Assembly (NCBI GenBank): GCA_023818785.1 | Contig: JAMWCO010000019.1 | Coordinates: forward strand, 1 to 15,286 | Length of the DNA: 15,286 bases | Direction of reading: 5' to 3' | From: Candidatus Omnitrophota bacterium | Lineage (GTDB): Bacteria; Ratteibacteria; UBA8468; B48-G9; JAFGKM01 | Shown here: piece after piece, positions 1-6,060 of the stretch | How positions within the stretch are numbered: position 1 is the stretch's first letter | Layout of the letters: the number at the start of each line of letters is the position of its first letter | Translations under genes and position numbers: made by a program | The notes under the pieces: model-generated | Databases searched by the model: none | What the model saw: only the letters and a program-made list of their open reading frames with translations | Told to the model about the DNA's origin: nothing

Positions 1-53
1 CCTTCTCCTATATTTCCTGCAAGTTCTATAATTTTTTCTTTTATCTCATCCAT
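1..53 (-). CDS. 5' end of an unidentified gene (truncated by window edge)
   Basis: An ATG on the minus strand at 53-51 opens a reading frame that runs off the left edge after 17 complete codons. The visible peptide begins MDEIKEKIIELAGNIGEG, a charged amphipathic helix-like start. No Shine-Dalgarno sequence precedes the ATG (upstream is AT-only), but a promoter-like pair lies just upstream, at 75-104, inside the gap after aroE. The gene follows aroE on the same strand with a 55-base gap. Too little is visible to name a family, and I do not assign a function. Confidence 0.5.
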   Translation of the reverse strand, partial: MDEIKEKIIELAGNIGE

Positions 54-74
54 TTTGTTTAATTTGTTTTATAT

Positions 75-104
75 ATTTTAAACTTTTAAAAAGATATTTT
101 TCAA
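75..104 (-). promoter_or_regulatory. Putative sigma-70-type promoter for the gene at the left edge
   Basis: Read on the minus strand, TTGAAA (104-99) and TAAAAT (80-75) are separated by 18 bases. The expected start of transcription would leave a leader of roughly 14 bases before the ATG at 53. In such AT-rich DNA -10-like hexamers are common, so this is tentative. Confidence 0.35.
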
Positions 105-108
105 CTTT

Positions 109-966
109 TTATTTTTTGATTTTTTCACAAATTGCTTTTTTCATTATATCAACTGGTGCCTTTTTACCTGTCCATATTTCAAAAGATATTGCTCCTTGAT
201 AGACAAGCATAGAAATACCATCAAGATTAGAAATTTTTAAATATTCTGCAGATTTTAATAATTCAGTTTTCCTATTATATACAATATCATAAACAAACTG
301 GACTTTTTCAATATTGATTTTTTCTATTAGTAAAGGGTCATTTTCTTTCATTCCAACAGATGTTGTATTTATAAGTAAATCAATATTTTCCCATATTTTT
401 CTATCATTCCTTTTTTCAAATTCAATTATCTCTATATTTTTAAAGTTTAATTTTTTCTTCAAATGTTCTTTTAACTTTCTTGCGTTTTCATAAGTTCTAT
501 TGGTAATAAAAATAGATTTAACCCTTTCTTTTATAAGAGCACCACAGATTGCATAAGAAGACCCTCCTGCACCAATTATGAAAACATTTTTATTTTTAAT
601 ATTAAATTTTCCATCTTCTTTCAATGACCTTATAAATCCATCTCCATCTGTTGTATATCCTTTAAGTTTTCCATCTATATTATGAATAGTGTTAACAACA
701 CTAAGTATTTCTGAACTTTCATCAAGTTCATCTAAATATTTTATAACTTCTTTTTTATGAGGTATTGTTACATTTACACCAATCCAGTTGAAAATTTTTA
801 TTGATTCTACAGCAATTTTTAAATTTTCTGGTTTTACTTCAAGAGGGATATAAACATAGTCAAGTTTAAGATAATCAAAAGCAGCATTCTGAAAAATAGG
901 AGATAATGAATGATTTACAGGATATCCAAAAACACCTGTTATTCTTGTTGTCCCTTTAATTTTCAT
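109..966 (-). CDS. aroE: Shikimate dehydrogenase AroE
   Basis: Predicted NADP-dependent cytoplasmic enzyme that reduces 3-dehydroshikimate to shikimate in the chorismate/aromatic amino-acid pathway. From the chosen start the protein has 285 residues, normal for the family. The N-terminal substrate domain shows GVFGYPVNHSLSP (shikimate-binding Ser pair) and NVTIPHK with the catalytic Lys, followed by the usual Asp-containing segment and VVNTI. The Rossmann domain carries the GAGGSSYA nucleotide loop and TNRT. The C-terminus has LDGISMLVYQGAISFEIWTG, the conserved Gln helix. An in-frame ATG seven codons upstream (987) is possible. I prefer 966 because family members start there and because a -35/-10 pair places the transcription start almost at this ATG, while the -10 itself lies inside the longer version. 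It is divergent from parA. Confidence 0.93.
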   Translation of the reverse strand: MKIKGTTRITGVFGYPVNHSLSPIFQNAAFDYLKLDYVYIPLEVKPENLKIAVESIKIFNWIGVNVTIPHKKEVIKYLDELDESSEILSVVNTIHNIDGKLKGYTTDGDGFIRSLKEDGKFNIKNKNVFIIGAGGSSYAICGALIKERVKSIFITNRTYENARKLKEHLKKKLNFKNIEIIEFEKRNDRKIWENIDLLINTTSVGMKENDPLLIEKINIEKVQFVYDIVYNRKTELLKSAEYLKISNLDGISMLVYQGAISFEIWTGKKAPVDIMKKAICEKIKK

Positions 967-973
967 ACTAATA

Positions 974-1002
974 ATTATAACTTCCATTTTTTATAAAGAC
1001 AA
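974..1002 (-). promoter_or_regulatory. Putative aroE promoter producing a leaderless or near-leaderless mRNA
   Basis: On the minus strand TTGTCT (1002-997) and a perfect TATAAT (979-974) are 17 bases apart. Only seven bases separate the -10 from the ATG at 966, so transcription would begin at or within a base or two of the start codon. No Shine-Dalgarno is needed or seen for that start. This is inference from sequence only. Confidence 0.5.
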
Positions 1003-1019
1003 TTAATTTTTTAAAAAAT

Positions 1020-1047
1020 TTGACAATTTTTTATTTTTGTATAAAAT
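1020..1047 (+). promoter_or_regulatory. Putative parA promoter
   Basis: A perfect TTGACA (1020-1025) is followed after 16 bases by TAAAAT (1042-1047), within an overlapping TATAAA (1040-1045). The predicted leader is about 30 bases and includes a small inverted repeat, AAGTT-ATG-AACTT (1056-1068), and a weak ribosome-binding site (AAGAGTG, about 1072-1078) before the ATG at 1083. Confidence 0.5.
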
Positions 1048-1055
1048 AAATTAAG

Positions 1056-1068
1056 AAGTTATGAACTT
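1056..1068. repeat. Short inverted repeat in the parA leader, possible operator
   Basis: AAGTT (1056-1060) and AACTT (1064-1068) form five-base perfect arms around ATG. A related ATAACTTC (977-984) sits on the aroE side as the exact reverse complement of GAAGTTAT (1055-1062). ParA operons are often autoregulated by their DNA-binding partner, and ribbon-helix-helix proteins bind short repeated half-sites, so an operator role is possible. The arms are short and may be chance. Confidence 0.25.
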
Positions 1069-1082
1069 ATAAAGAGTGAAAA

Positions 1083-1850
1083 ATGAGAAAAATAGCAGTT
1101 ATAAATCAAAAAGGAGGGTCAGGTAAAACAACAACAGTAGTAAATCTTGGTTATTATCTTACCAAGTATGGAAAATCTGTCTTAGTTATTGACCTTGACC
1201 CTCAATCTCATACAACTATTCATCTTGGATTTGAACCACCACAAATAAAAAAATCTCTTTATGATTTACTTTTAAATCAAACTTCTCTTTCTGATGTTTT
1301 AGTATCAACTGCTTATAAAAATTTAGATTTAATACCATCTAAAATTGACCTTGCGAGTGCAGAAATTGAACTTGTCAATGAAGTTGGAAGAGAGATAATT
1401 TTAAGAGAAATATTAAAAAAGAATAAAGTGAAATATGATTATATTATAATGGATTGTCCTCCTTCCCTTGGATTACTTACTTTAAATGCTTTAACAACTG
1501 CAAAAGAGGTCTTTATTCCAATTCAGGCAGAATTTTTTGCTCTTGAGGGATTGACAAAACTTTTTCAAACAATAAAGATAGTAAAAGAAAGAATAAATCC
1601 TGAACTTGAAATTACTGGAATTATAATAACTATGTATGATAAAAGAAAAAATATATGTAAGGATGTAGAAAGAAAGGTTGAAGAATATTTTAAAGATAAA
1701 GTTTTTAAGACAAGGATAAGAGAAAATGTTCGTCTTGCAGAAGCACCAAGTTATGGAAAAGCAATTGGCGATTTTGATGAAAGTTGTTATGGTGCGGAAG
1801 ATTATAAAAATTTAGCAAAAGAAATAATAAAACAGGAGAATAAAAAATGA
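1083..1850 (+). CDS. parA: ParA/Soj-type chromosome partitioning ATPase
   Basis: A 255-residue deviant-Walker ATPase of the ParA/Soj/MinD superfamily. It would form ATP-dependent dimers on nucleoid DNA and drive segregation of DNA bound by its partner. Visible motifs: deviant Walker A KGGSGKTT (residues 10-17, with the signature Lys10), Walker A' VIDLDPQ (about 35-41), Walker B YIIMDCPPS with Asp124, and the C-terminal RENVRLAEAPSYGKAI segment typical of Soj proteins. There is no N-terminal DNA-binding extension, so it is the short form (Soj or type Ib), not the long P1 type. Its stop overlaps the next gene's start (ATGA), indicating translational coupling to the small partner. The family assignment is secure. 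Whether it serves chromosome segregation or another cargo is inferred. Confidence 0.95.
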   Translation: MRKIAVINQKGGSGKTTTVVNLGYYLTKYGKSVLVIDLDPQSHTTIHLGFEPPQIKKSLYDLLLNQTSLSDVLVSTAYKNLDLIPSKIDLASAEIELVNEVGREIILREILKKNKVKYDYIIMDCPPSLGLLTLNALTTAKEVFIPIQAEFFALEGLTKLFQTIKIVKERINPELEITGIIITMYDKRKNICKDVERKVEEYFKDKVFKTRIRENVRLAEAPSYGKAIGDFDESCYGAEDYKNLAKEIIKQENKK

Positions 1851-2200
1851 AAAAAAGAGGCCTTGGGAAAGACCCTTTAAGTTGGATAAGTTCAACAATA
1901 GAAGAAGAAGAAAAAAAAGAGAATAAATTAATAGAAGAAATTAAAAAAATTCCAAAATATAAGACATTTGAAGTTCGGCTTACTACATTATTAAGAGATG
2001 ACCAACTTGAATTTCTTGAAAAACTTATAAGAAATATTCATAAAAATAGAGAGCCTCAATACAGAAAAGAAAGGATAACAAAAAATACTCTTATAAGAGT
2101 CTTTATTGATGCTTTTAAGGATGTGAATTTTAATATAAAAAATATTCCTGATGAAGAAACATTACTTGAAAGAGTTCTTGAAAAAGTTATAAAGAGTTGA
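1847..2200 (+). CDS. Small ParA partner: ParB-like N-terminal tip plus ribbon-helix-helix-like domain
   Basis: A 117-residue cytoplasmic protein coupled to parA by a four-base ATGA overlap, with a ribosome-binding site (AGGAG) inside the end of parA. Residues 1-15 read MKKRGLGKDPLSWIS, close to the KRGLG(K/R)GL tip of chromosomal ParB/Spo0J that stimulates ParA ATPase activity. A charged linker (about 16-38) follows. Residues 40-91 look like a ribbon-helix-helix unit: an alternating strand (FEVRLTTLL), helix A (DDQLEFLEKLIRNI) and helix B (TKNTLIRVFIDAF). A short acidic/basic helix ends the protein. The ParB nuclease/CTPase domain and helix-turn-helix core are absent. I infer a centromere-binding or adaptor partner for ParA, comparable in plan to ParG or omega of type Ib plasmid systems. 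The fold is judged by eye only. Confidence 0.7.
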   Translation: MKKRGLGKDPLSWISSTIEEEEKKENKLIEEIKKIPKYKTFEVRLTTLLRDDQLEFLEKLIRNIHKNREPQYRKERITKNTLIRVFIDAFKDVNFNIKNIPDEETLLERVLEKVIKS

Positions 2201-2201
2201 A

Positions 2202-3800
2202 TTAAAATTCTAAAATTTTTCCTTTTTCTGCAGATTCAATAGTCCTATCAATTATACCTATAACATTTCTTGCTTTATAAATATCAATTTCAAGTTCTTC
2301 TCCAAAAATTAAATGGTCTGCTATATTATTGTAATATCTAAAATATTCTGTTTTCATAGGAGGTATAATCTTTTCTGTAATCCCATTTTCATATTTGTAA
2401 ACTTTTATTACATCGGTTTGAAGAATTCCACCTTTTTCTCCAAGAATTCTCCATCTTGGCTTTGGGATTGAAGCGATTGAAGATGCCTGAATATCTGCTA
2501 CTTCTCCATTTTCAAAAGTTACAATTGATTTTACTTCGTCTTCGTTTGAAAAGTTAAACCATTTTTTCTTCTGAACAATCCCATAAACATTTTTTATTTT
2601 TGAAGGGACAAGAAGTAAAAGCCAATAAAGGAAATGTGCTCCCCAATCATAAAAAATCCCTCCTGATATTTCTTTTTCACTCCTCCACCATTCTTTTGGC
2701 ATTCCATATCCACCGAAGAATATTTCAACATTGAAAATTTTCCCTATCTCTCCTGAATTAACCACTTTCTCAATCGCAAGAAAATCACCATCCCATCTTC
2801 TATTATGAAAAACTGAAAGTAATAAATTTTTCTTTTCTGCTATTTCAATCATTTCATCTGCTTCCTTTAATTTTATGCACATTGGTTTTTCAACTACAAC
2901 ATTTTTACCAGAATTTAAAGAAGCGATAGCAAGAGAACTATGGGTATTATGAGGAGTTATAATTACAACAAGTTCTATTTCTTTATCAGATAAAAATTTA
3001 TCTAAATCAGTATAAGTTTTACTATCAGGGAAATCTCTTTTTGCTTGTTCAACTCTTTCCTTATTTATGTCATAAAATGCCACATTCTTCATTCCATAAG
3101 TTGAATTTATTAAATCAGCATGATACTTCCCCATTCCGTAAGCAGGACCATATCCAATTATCCCACATTTTATTTCTCTTTCTTCTTTCTCACTATTAGT
3201 TATCCAGTCAATCCCTCTTTTTATAATTTTTGAAATATCAGGATTTTTAAATGTATCTAAATTATGACCCGGAGAAAAATAAAATATTCTACCTTTTTGA
3301 TAATTCTTTATATAGCCAAGAGGAAGTAAGTTTCCATGCCAGTATCCATTAAATAAAACATTTACACCATCTTTAGTTTCTATAAAATAAAACTCGTCTT
3401 CAATTATACTTGATGGTATTCTTCTATTTATAAAATGAGAATTATTTGATTTTAACTCAAATTCAAAAACAGAAGTATGTGATAAAAATGTACATCCAAA
3501 AACTTCTTGAAATTTTTTATTATATTTAAAACAAACAGGCGCAGAATGTAATCCAAAAATGCCTCCTCCATTTTTTAAATATTCTATTAAATTTTCTTCT
3601 TCTTTCTCAGTCAGATTTTCAAATTTTTTATTATCTGTATAAATTAATATTCCATCATAATTAAAAATTCTTTCAGTTGAAAAAATATTTTTTTCTTCTG
3701 TTACTTCAAATTCATAATCTTTAAAATTTTCTTTTATAATTTTAGAAAATTCCAAATAAGGATGATATTCACCTCCAATTAAAACAAGAACTTTTTTCAT
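2202..3800 (-). CDS. Fusion of a ThuA-like domain and a Gfo/Idh/MocA oxidoreductase
   Basis: A 532-residue cytoplasmic protein with two enzyme-like parts. Residues 1-200 resemble ThuA (a class I glutamine amidotransferase-like fold linked to sugar metabolism), with VLVLIGG at the start, GGGIFGLHSA (78-87) and IFYFSPGHN (172-180). Residues 210-532 are a Gfo/Idh/MocA-type NAD(P)-dependent sugar or sugar-alcohol dehydrogenase: an extended nucleotide loop IIGYGPAYGMGKYH (214-227), the EKP motif with catalytic Lys (304-306) and SGGIFYDWGAHF (379-390) with the family's conserved His. The substrate cannot be told from sequence. ThuA and Gfo/Idh/MocA genes are often neighbours, so a fusion is plausible; no stop or frameshift interrupts the join. 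The start has a strong AGGAGG site. Its stop lies one base from the convergent small-partner gene. Confidence 0.9.
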   Translation of the reverse strand: MKKVLVLIGGEYHPYLEFSKIIKENFKDYEFEVTEEKNIFSTERIFNYDGILIYTDNKKFENLTEKEEENLIEYLKNGGGIFGLHSAPVCFKYNKKFQEVFGCTFLSHTSVFEFELKSNNSHFINRRIPSSIIEDEFYFIETKDGVNVLFNGYWHGNLLPLGYIKNYQKGRIFYFSPGHNLDTFKNPDISKIIKRGIDWITNSEKEEREIKCGIIGYGPAYGMGKYHADLINSTYGMKNVAFYDINKERVEQAKRDFPDSKTYTDLDKFLSDKEIELVVIITPHNTHSSLAIASLNSGKNVVVEKPMCIKLKEADEMIEIAEKKNLLLSVFHNRRWDGDFLAIEKVVNSGEIGKIFNVEIFFGGYGMPKEWWRSEKEISGGIFYDWGAHFLYWLLLLVPSKIKNVYGIVQKKKWFNFSNEDEVKSIVTFENGEVADIQASSIASIPKPRWRILGEKGGILQTDVIKVYKYENGITEKIIPPMKTEYFRYYNNIADHLIFGEELEIDIYKARNVIGIIDRTIESAEKGKILEF

Positions 3801-3804
3801 TTCT

Positions 3805-3810
3805 CCTCCT
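3805..3810 (-). promoter_or_regulatory. Strong Shine-Dalgarno for the ThuA/oxidoreductase fusion
   Basis: Minus-strand AGGAGG (3810-3805) followed by AGAA and the ATG at 3800 fixes this start. It is one of the best ribosome-binding sites in the window; the gene on the other side, apbE, has none. Confidence 0.75.
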
Positions 3811-3815
3811 TTTTA

Positions 3816-3824
3816 TGCTATAAT
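3816..3824 (+). promoter_or_regulatory. Extended -10 promoter element for apbE
   Basis: TGCTATAAT (3816-3824) is a perfect extended -10 (TGnTATAAT). Transcription would start near 3831, leaving an 8-10 base leader without a Shine-Dalgarno sequence before the ATG at 3839. The -35 region is poor, as is usual for extended -10 promoters. Confidence 0.5.
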
Positions 3825-3851
3825 TTTATCAAAAACAAATGAAAATTCCAA
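3823..3851 (-). promoter_or_regulatory. Putative promoter for the ThuA/oxidoreductase fusion, overlapping the apbE start
   Basis: On the minus strand TTGGAA (3851-3846) and TAAAAT (3828-3823) are 17 bases apart. The -35 lies inside the first codons of apbE and the -10 overlaps the apbE -10 by two bases, so the two promoters probably cannot be occupied at once. Confidence 0.4.
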
Positions 3852-4801
3852 TAAAAATTTTGTTAATTTTTTTATTTTTATGTTTTTTGTCTTTTTCTAA
3901 ATCATTTAATTTTGTTGAAAGAACTGAATTTCTTCTTGATACAATATTTGAAATTAAAATTGAAAGAATTAAAAATGACAAAGAAGTTTTGGATGAAGCA
4001 TTTAAACTTGTAAAAAATCTTGAAAGAAAGTTAAGCATTTTTAAAGAAGAAAGTGAAGTTTCTAAATTAAATAGATATAAAAAATATACGGTATCTCCTG
4101 AAACTATTGAAGTTATAAAAAAATCTATCTATGTTTCTGAGATTACAGAGGGTGCTTTTGATATTACATGTAAACCAATAATTGACCTTTATAAACAAAA
4201 AAGTAAAGAAAATAGAATACCTACAAATAAAGAGATAAATGAAATTTTAAAAAAAGTTGGTTGGGAAAAAATTAAGATCAATGGAAATATAATAACTTTA
4301 CATAATGATGCTGAAATAGATTTAGGAGGAATAGCAAAAGGTTTCATAGTAGATAGAGTATATGAATTCTTGAAATCAAAAGGAATAAAAAATGGTATTA
4401 TAAATGGCGGTGGTGATTTATATTGTTGGGGCAGTAATCCTGAAGGTAAAAATTGGAAAATCGGAATAGAAAATCCTTTTGAAGAAGGGAAAATAATTGA
4501 AATTTTTAGAATAACAAATAAAGGAATAGCAACGAGTGGAAATTATAAAAGATATTTAAAAATAAAAAGTAAAAAAATAGGCCATATAGTAAATCCTAAG
4601 ACTGGCTTACCAGCAGAAGAAATTCCTGTAAGTGTAACTGTTATTGCCTCTGATTGCACAATTGCTGATGGACTTGCCACAGGGATATTTGTTCTTGGTG
4701 TAGAAAAAGGGATGGAGTTGGTTAATGGCTTGAAAAATGTTGAATGTCTGATAGTTGATAAAGAAAGAAGAATTTATAAATCTAAAAATTTCCCTTTTTA
4801 A
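3839..4801 (+). CDS. apbE: ApbE-family FAD:protein FMN transferase, exported
   Basis: A 320-residue flavin transferase that would covalently attach FMN, taken from FAD, to Thr or Ser of target proteins such as RnfG/RnfD, NqrB/NqrC or FMN-binding domains. Residues 1-22 form a signal-like segment (MKIPIK followed by a hydrophobic run). Cys15 lies within it, but the preceding residues do not make a good lipobox, so a lipoprotein is uncertain. Family motifs: RTEFLLDTIFEI near the start, EIDLGGIAKGFIVDR (159-173), GIINGGGDLY (186-195), IATSGNYKRY (230-239), HIVNPKTGLPAE (249-260) and the metal-binding ADGLATGIFVLG (276-287). Length is usual. No target flavoprotein lies in the window. Its stop overlaps that of lysA on the opposite strand by four bases. 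Confidence 0.93.
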   Translation: MKIPIKILLIFLFLCFLSFSKSFNFVERTEFLLDTIFEIKIERIKNDKEVLDEAFKLVKNLERKLSIFKEESEVSKLNRYKKYTVSPETIEVIKKSIYVSEITEGAFDITCKPIIDLYKQKSKENRIPTNKEINEILKKVGWEKIKINGNIITLHNDAEIDLGGIAKGFIVDRVYEFLKSKGIKNGIINGGGDLYCWGSNPEGKNWKIGIENPFEEGKIIEIFRITNKGIATSGNYKRYLKIKSKKIGHIVNPKTGLPAEEIPVSVTVIASDCTIADGLATGIFVLGVEKGMELVNGLKNVECLIVDKERRIYKSKNFPF

Positions 4802-6060
4802 ATTCTTTCTAGTTCAAATAAGTATGAATATGTTTCTTTTTTTCTGATTAACTTAATTTTTTTCCCATTTACAAGGACCTCAGGGACTCTTAATCTTGTA
4901 TTATAATTTGATGACATTGAAAATCCATAAGCACCTGCACTCATAATTACTATAATATCTCCTTTTTTAACATTTTCTGAAAATTCTATATCCTTTCCAA
5001 GAAAATCACCTGTTTCACAAATAGGACCAACTACATCAAATTTTAATTTTTTACCTTTTTTTATTTTTGTAGGATAAATTAAATGATAACTTCCATAAAG
5101 AGATGGTCTTATAAGGTCATTCATTCCTGAGTCAACAATTATAAAGTTCTTTGCTTTTTTTCTTTTGATATAAATTACCTTTGAAATTAATATCCCACAA
5201 TTTCCAACTATAAATCTACCAGGTTCTAATATAAGCATTTTTATTTTTAAATCTTTAACTCTTTCAATTATTTCTTTTGCAAATTCTTCAATTGGTTGTA
5301 TTTTGTCCTCATAAGTATAAGGAATTCCAAAACCACCTCCTATATCAAATATTTCAGGACTAAATTTATTTTCTTCACAGAATTTTTTTACTTTTTCAAT
5401 ACCTTTAATATAAGGAATTACTTCTTTTATTTGAGAACCAAGATGGAAGTGAATACCTCTTATTTCTACAAAATTATATTTCTTATTTAAAATCTTTTTA
5501 GCATCATATAGTTCAATTCCAAATTTATTTTCACTTTTTGCTGTTTTTACATAATGATGAGTATCAACATCAATATCAAGATTTAACCTTAAATTAACTT
5601 TTACCTTTCTCTTATATTTTTTTCCATATTTTTCAATAATGTCTATTTCTTGTTCATTTTCAACATTAAAACAAAAAATATTCTTTCTTACTGCAAATTC
5701 AATCTCTTCTTCTTTTTTACCAACCCCAGCAAAAAGAATATCTTCTGGTAAAAATCCTGCAAGAAGTGCTTTTCTTAATTCTCCTTCTGATACAACATCT
5801 GCTCCAAGACCATTTTCTTTCATAATTTTAAGTAGTGATAGATTTGAATTTGATTTCACAGAAAAACAAATCTTACAGGGAAAATTTGAAAATGCCTTTT
5901 TTATTCTATCAATTTGATTTGTTAAAAAATTGTAACTATAAGCATAAATAGGTGTGCCAAATTTTTCTACTATCTTTTCAACATTTACTTCTTCAATATA
6001 AAATTTCCCTCTTTTAAACTTAAAATAAGGTGAGAAGATTTTTTTAAATCCTTCTTCCAT
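4798..6060 (-). CDS. lysA: Diaminopimelate decarboxylase LysA
   Basis: A PLP-dependent cytoplasmic enzyme converting meso-diaminopimelate to L-lysine and CO2, the last lysine step; 420 residues, full length. Motifs: PIYAYSYNFL, CFSVKSNSN with the PLP-binding Lys69, GADVVSEGE (86-94), IHFHLGSQI (203-211), the phosphate-binding DIGGGFG (239-245), LEPGR (278-282), GPICETGDF with the active-site Cys348 across the dimer, and SAGAYGFSMSSNYN (374-387). The N-terminal FKFKRGKFYIEEV is needed for a complete domain, so the start at 6060 is preferred. It is supported by AAAGGAG eight bases upstream. This start lies 76 bases inside the 3' end of argH in another frame, so the two genes form an operon. Together with lysC it marks lysine synthesis by the diaminopimelate route. 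Confidence 0.95.
   Translation of the reverse strand: MEEGFKKIFSPYFKFKRGKFYIEEVNVEKIVEKFGTPIYAYSYNFLTNQIDRIKKAFSNFPCKICFSVKSNSNLSLLKIMKENGLGADVVSEGELRKALLAGFLPEDILFAGVGKKEEEIEFAVRKNIFCFNVENEQEIDIIEKYGKKYKRKVKVNLRLNLDIDVDTHHYVKTAKSENKFGIELYDAKKILNKKYNFVEIRGIHFHLGSQIKEVIPYIKGIEKVKKFCEENKFSPEIFDIGGGFGIPYTYEDKIQPIEEFAKEIIERVKDLKIKMLILEPGRFIVGNCGILISKVIYIKRKKAKNFIIVDSGMNDLIRPSLYGSYHLIYPTKIKKGKKLKFDVVGPICETGDFLGKDIEFSENVKKGDIIVIMSAGAYGFSMSSNYNTRLRVPEVLVNGKKIKLIRKKETYSYLFELERI

Noticed and set aside
88..101. AAAAA-GATA-TTTTT hairpin after aroE
   Set aside because: Five A-T pairs without GC; it overlaps a likely promoter spacer and is not a credible terminator.
2204..2219. Possible terminator hairpin at the convergent ends of the ParA partner and the ThuA fusion
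   Set aside because: The stem AAAATT/AATTTT is six A-T pairs only and lies inside the fusion gene; it is too weak to call in DNA this AT-rich.
3829..4038. Minus-strand open frame over the start of apbE
   Set aside because: It covers the signal peptide region of apbE and has no support.
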